A stretch of 64,000 bases of DNA from Pseudomonas bananamidigenes (GTDB lineage: Bacteria > Pseudomonadota > Gammaproteobacteria > Pseudomonadales > Pseudomonadaceae). Below are positions 18,729-27,952 of the stretch, one piece after another. The stretch spans positions 62,001 through 126,000 of the forward strand of contig NZ_LRUN01000037.1 of NCBI RefSeq assembly GCF_001679645.1. The letters are read 5' to 3'. The notes beneath the pieces are model-generated. The model was not told the DNA's origin. It saw only the letters and a program-made list of their open reading frames with translations, and made no database searches. The position numbers and the translations under genes are program-made. Every line of letters begins with the position of its first letter. Position 1 is the stretch's first letter.

Positions 18729-19385
18729 TCAGCGCGATTCGGCTTTGGAACCGGCGCCGCCAAGGCGGCTGCGCAGCATGCCGATGATCATCGGCACCAG
18801 CGACAGCAGGATGATACCGACCACCAGCAGCGACAGATTCTTCTTGATGAACGGTACGTTGCCGAAGAAGTAGCCCAGGGTCACCAGACCGCCAACCCAC
18901 AGGATCGTGCCGAATACACTGAAGCCGAAGAAACGCGGGTAAGGCATTTTTGCGACGCCGGCGACGAACGGCGCAAAGGTACGGATGATCGGCAGGAAGC
19001 GCGCCAGGGTCACGGTCTTGCCACCGTGCTTGTCGTAGAAGTCATGGGTCTGTTGCAGATAATCCCGACGGAAAATTTTCGAATCCGGATTGCTGAACAG
19101 TTTTTCCCCTGCCGTCCGTCCGATCACGTAGTTGGTGCTGTCGCCGAGAATCGCCGCCAACATCAGCAGGCCCGCCAGCAGCACGGGGTCCATGCCGCCG
19201 CCTGCGGCCACTGCGCCGGCGATGAACAGCAACGAATCGCCCGGCAGGAACGGCGTGACCACCAGACCGGTTTCGCAAAAGATGACCAGAAACAGGATGG
19301 CGTAGATCCAGGTCCCATAGTTGTTCACCAGCATGTCGAGGTAGACGTCGAGATGCAGAATGATGTCGATCGGGTTGAAATCCAT
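18729..19385 (-). CDS. DedA-family membrane protein
   Basis: A 218-residue inner-membrane protein with several hydrophobic helices and the DedA/SNARE-associated pattern: ETGLVVTPFLPGDSLLFIAGA (residues ~40-60), GDSTNYVIGRTAG, then FLPIIRTFAPFVAGVAKMPYPRFF with the conserved Arg, and GYFFGNVPFIKKNL near the end. Members act as lipid scramblases or flippases (undecaprenyl phosphate and phospholipid recycling) and matter for envelope stress; the exact subtype cannot be set from sequence alone. Transcribed with mtfA. Confidence 0.92.
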   Translation of the reverse strand: MDFNPIDIILHLDVYLDMLVNNYGTWIYAILFLVIFCETGLVVTPFLPGDSLLFIAGAVAAGGGMDPVLLAGLLMLAAILGDSTNYVIGRTAGEKLFSNPDSKIFRRDYLQQTHDFYDKHGGKTVTLARFLPIIRTFAPFVAGVAKMPYPRFFGFSVFGTILWVGGLVTLGYFFGNVPFIKKNLSLLVVGIILLSLVPMIIGMLRSRLGGAGSKAESR

Positions 19386-19487
19386 GTGGGCACCTGTGGT
19401 AATGGCCCGACTCGGCAGGCCTGTGCGGATGATTCGGTGTAAGCCTACAAGCGGGTGTAGTTTTTCTTACAGGCCGGAAAGCACAGG

Positions 19488-19493
19488 ATTATA
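19488..19493 (-). promoter_or_regulatory. Candidate -10 element upstream of the DedA gene
   Basis: The minus strand reads TATAAT here, about 100 bases upstream of the DedA start. No good -35 hexamer is seen at the expected spacing. A small hairpin CTACA-AGCGGG-TGTAG followed by T-run on the plus strand lies at 19445-19466 in the leader. Confidence 0.3.
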
Positions 19494-19610
19494 CGATCTG
19501 TCAGGTGAAAAGCGCGTTGGTTTTGTAGCGGGGCGTTTCGAGGGGAAACGAGGCGCAGGCCTGGTGGCGAGGCAGACTGCTCCTTCGCCACGATGGCCTG
19601 TTAGAAAAAA

Positions 19611-20072
19611 TCAGAGTTCGTCGCTGATCGGCAGAATGTAGTTCTTGAACTCGGTGTCTTCCTTGAATCCGATGGACTCGTAGGTTTTCTGCGCCACTTC
19701 GTTGTCGCTGCTGGTGGAAACGCGCATCCGCACGGCCTGGGTTTCCTTGGCCATGCGCTTGGCGGTGCGGATCAGGTTGTCGGCGACCAACTGACGCCGG
19801 GCATCTTCGGCGACGTAGATGTCGTTGAGGATCCACACGCGCTTGAGCGACAGCGAGGAGAAGCTCGGATAGAGCTGGCAGAAGCCCATGAGCTTTTTGT
19901 CGTCGTCATCGGCCAGGGCCAGGTAAATCACCGATTCCTTGCGCCGCAGGCGTTTTTCGAGGAATGCCCGGGACGAGTCCGGATAGGGCAGGGAGCCGTA
20001 GAACTCACGATATTTGACGAACAGCGGAGCCAGCAGGTCCAGGTGTTCGAGGGTCGCTTGAATAATCCGCAT
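19611..20072 (-). CDS. GNAT-family N-acetyltransferase
   Basis: About 153 residues from ATG 20072 (an ATG six codons upstream, at 20090, is the alternative). It has GNAT architecture: MRIIQATLEHLDLLAPLF at the start, GFCQLYPSFSSLSLKRVWILNDIYV (beta4 and motif A entry), the acetyl-CoA pyrophosphate loop region AEDARRQLVADNLIRTA, and the C-terminal STSSDNEVAQKTYESIGF. Substrate unknown. P. aeruginosa has a similar acetyltransferase between eutC and the DedA gene, so this is part of the conserved backbone. Confidence 0.85.
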   Translation of the reverse strand: MRIIQATLEHLDLLAPLFVKYREFYGSLPYPDSSRAFLEKRLRRKESVIYLALADDDDKKLMGFCQLYPSFSSLSLKRVWILNDIYVAEDARRQLVADNLIRTAKRMAKETQAVRMRVSTSSDNEVAQKTYESIGFKEDTEFKNYILPISDEL

Positions 20073-20187
20073 GATAGGTCTCGTCTTCAAGTGGCTGTCT
20101 TCAACTGCTCTGACGGCGATGGGAAACCCGGGCGGCCGTGCGTCGATCCTGCCTGAAACCGGCGCATCAAGGCAATGCGGAAACGGT

Positions 20188-21021
20188 TCAGGCCGTCGGT
20201 GGATCGAGCAGGAAATTACTCTTCATATCTGCACCGGCTTCCGATTCCAGCGTCTGAACCTGCGCCTCGTCCTTCAGATTGACCCCCGACAGCTTTCGCC
20301 GACAGGCTTCGCGCATCAGATACAGCAAGCGATGCGCCGCCATGCCGTAGCTCAAGCCCTCAAGCCGCACATTGGAGATGCAATTGCGGCAGGCATCGGT
20401 GAGGCCGACCTTTGGATTGTAGGTGAAATATAAACCGAGGCTGTCCGGCGAGCTGAGGCCGGGGCGCTCTCCGATCAGCATCACGACCATTTTGGCGCCC
20501 AGCAACTGGCCGATTTCGTCGCCAATCGCCACTCGGCCTTGCTCAACCAGCACCACGGGCGCAATTGACCATTCGTCGGCGGCCATTTGTTCTTGCAGGC
20601 GGGTTAGCAATGGCAGGGTATGCCGGTGCACCGCCAGCGCCGAGAGCCCGTCGGCCACTACGATCACCAGATCCACGCCGCCTGGATTCGCCAGGGCGTA
20701 TTCGCGCAGGGCTTGCGCCGATTGATCGCTCAACCTGCGCCCCAGATCCGGGCGTTGCAGGTAGCTGTTGCGATCCACCGCCGCGCTGTGCAGCAGCAGG
20801 CTGTCGCGCTGGCGCTCGGCCAGTTGAGCGCTGAGCCCGGCATGATCGAAGGGCAGATGCACCGCATCCCGGGCCTGTGCGTGGGCGTACTGGAAATCCA
20901 GTTGGGCGCGGGTCGGCAGGCTGGTGCCGGTGCGACCGAGGGCGATTCGCGCCGGGGTCAGGCGACGCAGCTCAAGCCAGGGGTTCTGTGGATCGACGGG
21001 CGGTTTTTCCATCTGACTCAT
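20188..21021 (-). CDS. eutC: Ethanolamine ammonia-lyase small subunit
   Basis: A 277-residue light chain of adenosylcobalamin-dependent ethanolamine ammonia-lyase, which with EutB converts ethanolamine to acetaldehyde and ammonia. Visible family features: [19 protein letters not shown] at the N-terminus, [50 protein letters not shown] and the C-terminal CRNCISNVR segment. Its start overlaps the eutB stop by four bases (ATGA). Last gene of the eat-eutB-eutC unit. There are no microcompartment genes nearby, as usual for Pseudomonas. Confidence 0.97.
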   Translation of the reverse strand: MSQMEKPPVDPQNPWLELRRLTPARIALGRTGTSLPTRAQLDFQYAHAQARDAVHLPFDHAGLSAQLAERQRDSLLLHSAAVDRNSYLQRPDLGRRLSDQSAQALREYALANPGGVDLVIVVADGLSALAVHRHTLPLLTRLQEQMAADEWSIAPVVLVEQGRVAIGDEIGQLLGAKMVVMLIGERPGLSSPDSLGLYFTYNPKVGLTDACRNCISNVRLEGLSYGMAAHRLLYLMREACRRKLSGVNLKDEAQVQTLESEAGADMKSNFLLDPPTA

Positions 21022-22412
21022 CCCAGTTGCGCCAGGGCCTGGCGGAAGGCCGGCGGCAGGTTGTTACCGAAGCGGACCTTGCCGTCCGCCTGGGTGAAGA
21101 TGCCCATCTTCGCCAGCCACTGCTCGAACTCCGGCGCCGGTTTCAGGCCCAGGGTCTGGCGCGCATAGAGCGCGTCGTGGAACGAGGTGGTCTGGTAGTT
21201 GAGCATGATGTCGTCGGAGCCGGGGATGCCCATGATGAAATTGATCCCCGCCACGCCCAGCAAGGTCAGCAGGGTGTCCATGTCGTCCTGGTCGGCTTCG
21301 GCGTGGTTGGTGTAGCAGATGTCGCAGCCCATCGGCACGCCGAGCAGCTTGCCGCAGAAGTGGTCTTCGAGGCCGGCGCGGATGATCTGCTTGCCGTTGT
21401 AGAGGTATTCCGGGCCGATGAAGCCTACGACGGTGTTCACCAGAAACGGCTTGAAATGCCGCGCCACGGCGTAGGCCCGGGTTTCGCAGGTCTGTTGATC
21501 GACGCCGTGGTGGGCGTTGGCCGACAACGCGCTGCCCTGACCGGTTTCGAAATACATCAGGTTTTGTCCAAGGGTGCCGCGATTGAGGCTGAGTCCGGCT
21601 TCGTAGCCTTCCTTGAGAATGTTCAGGTTGATACCGAAACCGGCATTGGCCGCTTCGGTGCCGGCAATCGACTGGAACACCAGATCCAGCGGCACCCCAC
21701 GGTTGATCGCTTCTATGGAGGTGGTGACGTGGGTCAGCACGCAGGCCTGGGTCGGAATGTCGTAGCGCTGGATGATTGCGTCGAGCATTTCCAGCATCGC
21801 GCAGATCGAGGCGATGCTGTCGGTGGCCGGGTTGATGCCGATCATGGCGTCACCGTTGCCGTACAGCAGCCCGTCGAGAATGCTCGCGGCAATGCCGGAC
21901 GGTTCGTCGGTCGGGTGATTGGGTTGCAGCCTTGTGGATAACCTTCCACGCAGGCCGAGGGTGCCGCGAAACTTCGTCACGACGCGGATCTTCTGCGCCA
22001 CCAGCACCAGATCCTGCACGCGCATGATCTTCGACACGGCGGCGACCATTTCCGGCGTCAGGCCGGGGGCGAGGGCGTGCAGACTGGTCTCGTCGGCCAC
22101 TTCGCTCAACAACCAGTCGCGAAAACCGCCGACCGTGAGGTGGCTGACGACCGCAAAGGCCTGTCTGTCGTGGCTGTCGATGATCAGTCGGGTGACTTCA
22201 TCGGCTTCATAAGGAATCAGCGCTTCTTGCAGAAAATGGCTCAGCGGGATGTCGGCCAGCGCCATTTGCGCGGCCACCCGCTCGCCATCGTTGTGCGCAG
22301 CGACGCCGGCCAGAAAATCCCCGGAGCGCGCCGGACTGGCCTTGGCCATCACATCCTTGAGACTGTCGAAGCGGTAGGTCCGGGCGCCGACGGTATGCGC
22401 AAATGCGGCCAT
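21018..22412 (-). CDS. eutB: Ethanolamine ammonia-lyase large subunit
   Basis: A 464-residue catalytic heavy chain. The ATG at 22412 begins [20 protein letters not shown]; an upstream ATG in the same frame lacks homology. Landmarks are [14 protein letters not shown] near residue 25, the catalytic-site segment [41 protein letters not shown], and [17 protein letters not shown]. It breaks ethanolamine down for use as nitrogen and carbon source. Co-transcribed with the permease gene eat (81 bases upstream) and eutC, matching P. aeruginosa PA4023-PA4025. Confidence 0.97.
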   Translation of the reverse strand: MAAFAHTVGARTYRFDSLKDVMAKASPARSGDFLAGVAAHNDGERVAAQMALADIPLSHFLQEALIPYEADEVTRLIIDSHDRQAFAVVSHLTVGGFRDWLLSEVADETSLHALAPGLTPEMVAAVSKIMRVQDLVLVAQKIRVVTKFRGTLGLRGRLSTRLQPNHPTDEPSGIAASILDGLLYGNGDAMIGINPATDSIASICAMLEMLDAIIQRYDIPTQACVLTHVTTSIEAINRGVPLDLVFQSIAGTEAANAGFGINLNILKEGYEAGLSLNRGTLGQNLMYFETGQGSALSANAHHGVDQQTCETRAYAVARHFKPFLVNTVVGFIGPEYLYNGKQIIRAGLEDHFCGKLLGVPMGCDICYTNHAEADQDDMDTLLTLLGVAGINFIMGIPGSDDIMLNYQTTSFHDALYARQTLGLKPAPEFEQWLAKMGIFTQADGKVRFGNNLPPAFRQALAQLG

Positions 22413-22493
22413 GGGGCGCGTTACTCCTGAATGAATGTTTTCAGTGCAGGCATCGGGCATCAGGCCCGATGCCGGTGCAACTCGGCTAACGTT

Positions 22494-23864
22494 TTAAATA
22501 CCTTCGAGCATAGCGTCTGCCGGTGCTTCGGAGCGTTGCCTGGCGGTCAGCTGGAAATACAGATAGCCGGCAGCCATGAAGCCCAGGAACACACAGCCGA
22601 TCAGGGTGTTGAACCACGCCATTGCCACCAGACACACCAGTGCCAGAAACAGCGCGATCCCCGGCACGATCGGATAGCCCGGAGCGCGGAAGGTGCGCTC
22701 AAGGTTCGGCTCGGTTTTACGCAGTTTGAACAGGCTGAGCATGCTGATGATGTACATCACGATGGCACCGAACACCGACATGGTGATCATCGCAGCGGTG
22801 AGGCTCATGCCTTGCAGATTGACCAGACCGTCGCTGTAGATCGCCGCGATGCCGATCACGCCACCGGCCAGGATCGCCCGGTGCGGGGTCTGGAAGCGCG
22901 AGAGTTTGGCCAGGCTTTTCGGCAGGTAACCGGCCCGGGCCAGGGCGAAGAACTGCCGCGAGTAGCCGAGGATGATCCCGTGGAAACTCGCCACCAGCCC
23001 GAACAGGCCGATCCACACCAGCATGTGCATCCACGTCGAATTGTTGCCGACCACGGCTTTCATCGCCTGGGGCAGCGGGTCGTTGATGTTCGCCAGTTGT
23101 CGCCAGTCGCCGACGCCGCCGGCCATCACCATCACGCCGATGGCCAGGAACACCAGGGTCAGGATGCCGCTGACATAAGCCTTGGGAATCGTGCGTTTCG
23201 GGTCCTTGGCTTCTTCAGCCGCCATGGCCGCACCCTCGATGGCGAGGAAAAACCAGATCGCGAAAGGAATCGCGGCGAAGATCCCGGGAATCGAGCCGAG
23301 GCTGAATTCGCTGGAGCCCGACCAGCCATTGAGAACGAAGTTGCTGAAGCTGAAGCCCGGTGCGACCACGCCCATGAACACCAGCAATTCGGCGACGGCG
23401 AGCACGGTAACCACCAGTTCGAAGGTCGCGGCAATACTCACGCCGAGAATGTTCAGGGTCATGAACACGAAATACGCGCCGACCGCCGCGACTTTCGGAT
23501 CGAGCTCCGGATATTGCACGTTGAGGTAAGCGCCGATGGCCATGGCGATGGCCGGTGGGGCGAAGACGAATTCGATCAGGGTGGCGATCCCGGCGATCAG
23601 TCCGCCTTTCTCGCCAAAGGCCCGGCGGCTGTAGGCAAACGGCCCGCCCGCGTGGGGAATCGCGGTGGTCAGTTCGGTAAAACTGAAGATGAAGCAGGTG
23701 TACATGGTCGCGACCATCAGGGCGGTGACCAGGAATCCCAGGGTTCCCGCCGTGCCCCAGCCGTAACTCCAGCCGAAGTATTCGCCGGAAATCACCAGGC
23801 CGACGGCAATGCCCCACAGGTGCAGGGTGCCGAGTGTGGGTTTGAGCTGTGTGGTGGAAGTCAT
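22494..23864 (-). CDS. eat: Ethanolamine permease (APC family)
   Basis: About 456 residues and around 12 hydrophobic helices; an amino acid/polyamine/organocation transporter adjacent to eutBC. The chosen ATG (23864) has a strong AGAGGA Shine-Dalgarno and gives MTSTTQLKPTLGTLHLWGIAVG, the normal N-terminus; the longer open frame upstream is not coding. VISGEYFGWSYGWGTAG in helix 1 and GGPFAYSRRAFGEKGG are typical of ethanolamine permeases. A perfect sigma-54 promoter lies about 120 bases upstream, which fits control by EatR. Confidence 0.95.
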   Translation of the reverse strand: MTSTTQLKPTLGTLHLWGIAVGLVISGEYFGWSYGWGTAGTLGFLVTALMVATMYTCFIFSFTELTTAIPHAGGPFAYSRRAFGEKGGLIAGIATLIEFVFAPPAIAMAIGAYLNVQYPELDPKVAAVGAYFVFMTLNILGVSIAATFELVVTVLAVAELLVFMGVVAPGFSFSNFVLNGWSGSSEFSLGSIPGIFAAIPFAIWFFLAIEGAAMAAEEAKDPKRTIPKAYVSGILTLVFLAIGVMVMAGGVGDWRQLANINDPLPQAMKAVVGNNSTWMHMLVWIGLFGLVASFHGIILGYSRQFFALARAGYLPKSLAKLSRFQTPHRAILAGGVIGIAAIYSDGLVNLQGMSLTAAMITMSVFGAIVMYIISMLSLFKLRKTEPNLERTFRAPGYPIVPGIALFLALVCLVAMAWFNTLIGCVFLGFMAAGYLYFQLTARQRSEAPADAMLEGI

Positions 23865-23980
23865 AAGTCCTCTCTTTCTCTTTTTATTGTTCGATCTGTT
23901 GGACTTTCGGGTGCAGCGGTTGAGTGAGTGGGTGCTGTTCACGCAGCGGCGATGTTCACGCAAATCCTGAATGACGGGTA

Positions 23981-23997
23981 CGCAAGGCCCGTGCCAG
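23981..23997 (-). promoter_or_regulatory. Sigma-54 promoter of eat-eutB-eutC
   Basis: On the minus strand C-TGGCACG-GGCC-TTGC-G matches the -24/-12 consensus (TGGCACG-N4-TTGC) exactly, with correct GG-to-GC spacing. The predicted start is near 23970, giving about 105 bases of leader before the eat ATG. It agrees with the neighbouring sigma-54 activator gene eatR. Confidence 0.85.
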
Positions 23998-24030
23998 AGC
24001 GGCCAGGCTTTGTGTTGTGTCATCGAGGAC

Positions 24031-24056
24031 GCCATCGCTGGCTTGCCAGCGATAGC
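24031..24056. repeat. REP-type palindrome
   Basis: ATCGCTGGC-TT-GCCAGCGAT (24034-24053) is a near-perfect palindrome with the GCCATCGCTGGC head of a common Pseudomonas REP family. Located in the exaC-eat gap. Confidence 0.7.
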
Positions 24057-24064
24057 AATTTGGA

Positions 24065-24092
24065 GGGCGACACCGATAGTTCGGTGTCGCCC
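24065..24092 (-). terminator. Strong hairpin after exaC
   Basis: Perfect 12-bp arms GGGCGACACCGA / TCGGTGTCGCCC with a 4-base loop, seven bases after the exaC stop. The T-run (GGTTTTTC) follows on the plus strand, while on the minus strand the tail is only weakly T-rich. It probably insulates exaC from eat or protects the exaC mRNA end. Confidence 0.6.
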
Positions 24093-24098
24093 GGTTTT

Positions 24099-25619
24099 TC
24101 AGAAGAAGCCCAGCGGGTTGATGTCGTAGCTCACCAGCAGGTTTTTGGTCTGTTGGTAGTGGTCGAGCATCATCTTGTGGGTTTCACGGCCGACACCGGA
24201 CTTCTTGTACCCGCCGAACGCGGCATGCGCCGGGTACAGGTGGTAGCAGTTGGTCCACACACGACCGGCCTTGATGGCCCGGCCCACGCGATAGGCGCGG
24301 TTGATGTCGCGGGTCCAGAGGCCGGCGCCGAGGCCGAACTCGGTGTCGTTGGCAATCGCCAGGGCTTCGGCTTCGTCCTTGAAAGTGGTGATGCTCACCA
24401 CCGGGCCGAAGATTTCTTCCTGGAACACGCGCATCTTGTTGTTGCCCTTGAGCAGGGTCGGCTGGATGTAATAACCGGAAGCCAGGTTGCCTTCGAGTTT
24501 TTCCACCTTGCCGCCGGTCAGCAGCTCGGCACCCTCTCCCTTGGCGATTTCCAGGTACGAAAGGATCTTGTCGAATTGCTGTTCGGACGCCTGGGCGCCG
24601 ACCATGGTGTCGGTATCGAGCGGATCGCCGCGTTTGATCTGGCTGACTTTCTTCATCACCGCTTCCATGAACTGCGGATAGATCGACTCCTGAACCAGAG
24701 CACGGGACGGGCAGGTGCAGACTTCGCCCTGGTTGAAGAACGCCAGCACCAGGCCTTCGGCAGCCTTTTCAATGAAGCTTGGCTCGGCCTGCATGATGTC
24801 TTCGAAGAAGATGTTCGGCGACTTGCCGCCCAGTTCCACGGTGGACGGGATGATGTTCTCGGCAGCGCATTTCATGATGTGCGAACCGACCGGGGTCGAG
24901 CCGGTAAAGGCGATCTTGGCGATGCGCTTGCTGGTGGCCAGGGCTTCGCCGGCTTCTTTGCCGAACCCTTGCACCACGTTGAGCACGCCCGGCGGCAGCA
25001 GGTCGCCGATCAACTCCAGCAGCACGCTGATGCCCAGCGGGGTTTGTTCGGCAGGTTTGAGCACCACGCAGTTGCCGGCAGCCAGCGCCGGAGCGAGTTT
25101 CCACGCGGCCATCAGGATCGGGAAGTTCCACGGGATGATCTGGCCCACCACGCCCAGTGGTTCATGGATGTGATAGGCCACGGTGTTGCCGTCGATTTCG
25201 GCGGCGCTGCCTTCCTGGGCGCGCAGGCAGCCGGCGAAATAGCGGAAATGGTCGGCAGCCAGCGGGATGTCGGCGTTGAGGGTTTCGCGGATGGCTTTGC
25301 CGTTGTCCCAGGTTTCGGTGATTGCCAGGGTTTCGAGGTTCTGTTCGATGCGGTCGGCGATTTTCAGCAGGATCAGCGAGCGGGCCTGGGCGGAGGTCGA
25401 GCCCCAGGCATCGGCAGCGGCATGGGCGGCGTCCAGGGCCTTTTCGATGTCTTCGGCAGTGGAACGCGGGAATTCGGCAATCGGCTGGCCATTCACTGGC
25501 GAGGTGTTGGTGAAGTACTGACCTTTGACAGGCGCGACGAACTCGCCGCCGATGTAGTTACCGTACTTGCTCTTGAACGAGACCTTGGCGCCTTCAGTAC
25601 CGGGGTGAGCGTAACGCAT
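24099..25619 (-). CDS. exaC: NAD-dependent aldehyde dehydrogenase (ExaC type)
   Basis: A 506-residue aldehyde dehydrogenase oxidising acetaldehyde from ethanolamine cleavage to acetate. ATG at 25619 ([10 protein letters not shown]) follows a good AAGGAG; the longer frame upstream is non-coding. Family features: [24 protein letters not shown] (NAD/active-site region), [12 protein letters not shown], the general-base segment ELGGKSPNI, and the nucleophile Cys in [17 protein letters not shown]. The adjacent C-T-C arrangement is common in the ExaC/AldB group. Divergent from eatR and preceded by a sigma-54-like promoter, as in P. aeruginosa PA4022-PA4021. Confidence 0.94.
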   Translation of the reverse strand: MRYAHPGTEGAKVSFKSKYGNYIGGEFVAPVKGQYFTNTSPVNGQPIAEFPRSTAEDIEKALDAAHAAADAWGSTSAQARSLILLKIADRIEQNLETLAITETWDNGKAIRETLNADIPLAADHFRYFAGCLRAQEGSAAEIDGNTVAYHIHEPLGVVGQIIPWNFPILMAAWKLAPALAAGNCVVLKPAEQTPLGISVLLELIGDLLPPGVLNVVQGFGKEAGEALATSKRIAKIAFTGSTPVGSHIMKCAAENIIPSTVELGGKSPNIFFEDIMQAEPSFIEKAAEGLVLAFFNQGEVCTCPSRALVQESIYPQFMEAVMKKVSQIKRGDPLDTDTMVGAQASEQQFDKILSYLEIAKGEGAELLTGGKVEKLEGNLASGYYIQPTLLKGNNKMRVFQEEIFGPVVSITTFKDEAEALAIANDTEFGLGAGLWTRDINRAYRVGRAIKAGRVWTNCYHLYPAHAAFGGYKKSGVGRETHKMMLDHYQQTKNLLVSYDINPLGFF

Positions 25620-25681
25620 GACGATTTCTCCTTGGCTTTTGTATTTGTCGGGAGGCGCATGTGCGCTTGCCATAAGCGTAG

Positions 25682-25697
25682 AGCAAAGGCCGGGCCA
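25682..25697 (-). promoter_or_regulatory. Probable sigma-54 promoter of exaC
   Basis: The minus strand reads TGGCCCG-GCCT-TTGC-T: GG and GC elements at the right spacing, one mismatch from TGGCACG-N4-TTGC. The predicted start is about 50 bases before the exaC ATG. Confidence 0.7.
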
Positions 25698-25771
25698 CTG
25701 CCGTGCAGCTCAGGAAAATCAAGGCTTTGCGTGATTTCTGTCGGACAAGTGGCAAGCGCCTGTGACGGTAT

Positions 25772-25800
25772 CGGTACAGCCCGGGTGACAGTTTGTACCG
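25772..25800. promoter_or_regulatory. Inverted repeat, possible EatR activator site
   Basis: CGGTACA (25772-25778) and TGTACCG (25794-25800) face each other with centres 22 bases apart, two helical turns. The site is about 75-120 bases upstream of the exaC sigma-54 promoter, a normal enhancer position for a sigma-54 activator. The assignment to EatR is by context only. Confidence 0.45.
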
Positions 25801-25917
25801 CTTCTGGCACAACCCGTGACCGGGCGGTCTTGCCAGCATTGCAAAGACCGGTTGGCTGGAGGATGCTGAGCACCACTTCACGCATGGGCCGATGAGCCTC
25901 GGGGAGAATAATAAGAA

Positions 25918-27834
25918 ATGCACGACAACCATTTGAGTCGCCATGCCCGTCAGGTTCTCACCGTCACCCAGGGCAAGCCGCACCTGCATGGCCCTGGTGC
26001 CGACCCGTCGATTGCCCGTTCGTGGCTGCGTTGTCTTGAGGACTATCACCTCGACCCGGCCCTGACCATGGCGCCGACGGTGCTCGAACACGGTCGTGTC
26101 CTCGAAAGCCGCGAACGCCTGCAGCAGGTGTTGCAGATCGCCGGCAATGAAATGAGCAGCCTGCATCAACAACTTTCCGGGGCCGGCCACGCGGTGCTGC
26201 TGACCGACGCGCGGGGGGTGATCCTCAACTGCGTCACCGCTCCTGCCGAACGCAAGATCTTCGAGCGCGCCGGCCTCTGGCTGGGTTCAGACTGGAGCGA
26301 GGCCTGTGAAGGCACCAACGGCATCGGCACCTGCCTGGTTGAGCGTCAGGCCCTGACCATTCATCAGGACGAACATTTCCGTGGACGCCACACCGGCCTG
26401 ACGTGCTCGGCGAGCCCGGTGTTCGATCCCCACGGCGAACTGCTGGCGGTGCTCGACGTGTCCTCGGCGCGGCCGGACGTTTCGCGCCAGAGCCAGTTTC
26501 ACACCATGGCGCTGGTCAATCTGTCGGCGAAGATGATCGAGAGCTGTTACTTCCTGCGTTGTTTCGATAATCAATGGTTGCTGCGTTTCCATCTCCAGGC
26601 CGAGTCCGTGGGGCTGTTCAGCGAAGGGTTGCTGGCGTTTGACGGGGAAGGGCGGATCAGTGCGGTCAACCAGAGCGCATTGAACCTGCTGGGGCACATT
26701 CGTGGCGGCTTGCTCGGCAAACCGGTGGAGGCGTTTTTCGATTGTTCGCTGGATGAATTGCTCGGGCGCGCCAGTGCCCAGGCCAGCGCCAGCTGGCCGT
26801 TGCGCAGCCGTGACGGACGGCATCTGTTTGCCGTATTGCGTGGAGAAGCGCGCAAGCCGTCTTCCGTCCTGCCGAAACCGACAGTTCCCGAAACACCGCG
26901 CCTGGCCGGCATTTGCCTGGGTGATGCCGGGCTGCAGACGGCCTTTCGCAAGGCTTTGCGGGTGTTCGAGCGCGACGTGCCGCTGTTGATCAATGGCGAA
27001 ACCGGCTCCGGCAAGGAGGCGTTCGCCAAGGCTGTGCACAACGCCAGTCAACGCGCAGGCAAAGCGTTTGTCGCACTCAACTGCGCAGCGATTCCCGAGA
27101 GCCTGATCGAGAGCGAACTGTTCGGCTATCGCGGCGGCAGTTTTACCGGCGCACGCAAGGACGGCATGCGCGGCAAATTGCAACAGGCCGATGGCGGCAC
27201 GCTTTTCCTCGACGAAATCGGCGACATGCCGCTGGCCTTGCAGACCCGTCTGCTGCGAGTGCTCGAAGACCGGCAGGTGGTGCCGATCGGTGGCGAGCCG
27301 GAGGCGGTCAACGTGCGGATCATCAGTGCCACTCACCGCAATCTGCTGGAGCGAGTGGCGGACGGCAGTTTCCGCGAGGATTTGTATTACCGCCTCAATG
27401 GGCTGGAAGTGGCGCTGCCGCCATTGCGCGAGCGCAGTGACAAATCCCAATTGCTGGATTTCCTGCTGGCCGAAGAGGCCAGTGGTGAAACGATCCTGAT
27501 CGAAGAACCGGCGCGCCGGGCCTTGCTCCGGTTCAACTGGCCGGGCAACGTGCGGCAGATGCGCAATGTGTTGCGCACGCTGGCGGCGTTGTGCGATGAA
27601 GGGCGGATCGGACTGGAGGATCTGCCTGCGATGTTCCGGGAGATACAGCCACTGTTGATCAAAGTCGATGAGGCGTCGTCCGGACAGCCGCTGGAGGATG
27701 CCGAACGGCTGGCGTTGCTCAATGCACTGGAGCACACGCGCTGGCATATGACCCATACGGCCGAGCAGCTTGGCGTCAGTCGCAACACCCTTTATAGAAA
27801 ACTGCGCAAACACGGGATTGCCCGAACTGCCTGA
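25918..27834 (+). CDS. eatR: Sigma-54-dependent activator of ethanolamine catabolism (EatR/AcoR-like)
   Basis: A 638-residue enhancer-binding protein: N-terminal sensory region with GAF-like domain (EACEGTNGIGTCLVERQ around 125-140), a PAS-like stretch (~230-290), AAA+ domain with Walker A GETGSGKE (~359), the sigma-54 contact loop GSFTGA (407-412, S in place of the usual A), Walker B GGTLFLDEIGD, and a C-terminal Fis-type helix-turn-helix (ERLALLNALEHTRWHMTHTAEQLGVSRNTLYRKLRK). Divergent from exaC. P. aeruginosa PA4021 (EatR) in the same position activates ethanolamine genes. The effector is presumably sensed by the GAF domain. Confidence 0.92.
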   Translation: MHDNHLSRHARQVLTVTQGKPHLHGPGADPSIARSWLRCLEDYHLDPALTMAPTVLEHGRVLESRERLQQVLQIAGNEMSSLHQQLSGAGHAVLLTDARGVILNCVTAPAERKIFERAGLWLGSDWSEACEGTNGIGTCLVERQALTIHQDEHFRGRHTGLTCSASPVFDPHGELLAVLDVSSARPDVSRQSQFHTMALVNLSAKMIESCYFLRCFDNQWLLRFHLQAESVGLFSEGLLAFDGEGRISAVNQSALNLLGHIRGGLLGKPVEAFFDCSLDELLGRASAQASASWPLRSRDGRHLFAVLRGEARKPSSVLPKPTVPETPRLAGICLGDAGLQTAFRKALRVFERDVPLLINGETGSGKEAFAKAVHNASQRAGKAFVALNCAAIPESLIESELFGYRGGSFTGARKDGMRGKLQQADGGTLFLDEIGDMPLALQTRLLRVLEDRQVVPIGGEPEAVNVRIISATHRNLLERVADGSFREDLYYRLNGLEVALPPLRERSDKSQLLDFLLAEEASGETILIEEPARRALLRFNWPGNVRQMRNVLRTLAALCDEGRIGLEDLPAMFREIQPLLIKVDEASSGQPLEDAERLALLNALEHTRWHMTHTAEQLGVSRNTLYRKLRKHGIARTA

Positions 27835-27844
27835 ATACCCCTCC

Positions 27845-27877
27845 TGATCGTTCCCACGCTCCGCGTGGGAACGATCA
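27845..27877. repeat. Palindromic REP-like element after eatR
   Basis: TGATCGTTCCCACGC-TCC-GCGTGGGAACGATCA: perfect 15-base arms with a 3-base loop. The GTTCCCACGC core is a widespread Pseudomonas intergenic palindrome. With its tight loop it may also act as a transcript end for eatR, though no T-run follows. Confidence 0.75.
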
Positions 27878-27952
27878 TGTCGGGTGATCAGCTAAAGAGT
27901 GCGATTTCCCCCTCCCTGCGCTACCCTGCGGCCATGTTTTACGAGGTCGACT

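Noticed and set aside
22431..25895. Long plus-strand frames opposite eat and exaC
   Set aside because: Antisense shadows rich in His/Gln/Arg/Glu; the minus-strand genes have full family motifs and good ribosome-binding sites.
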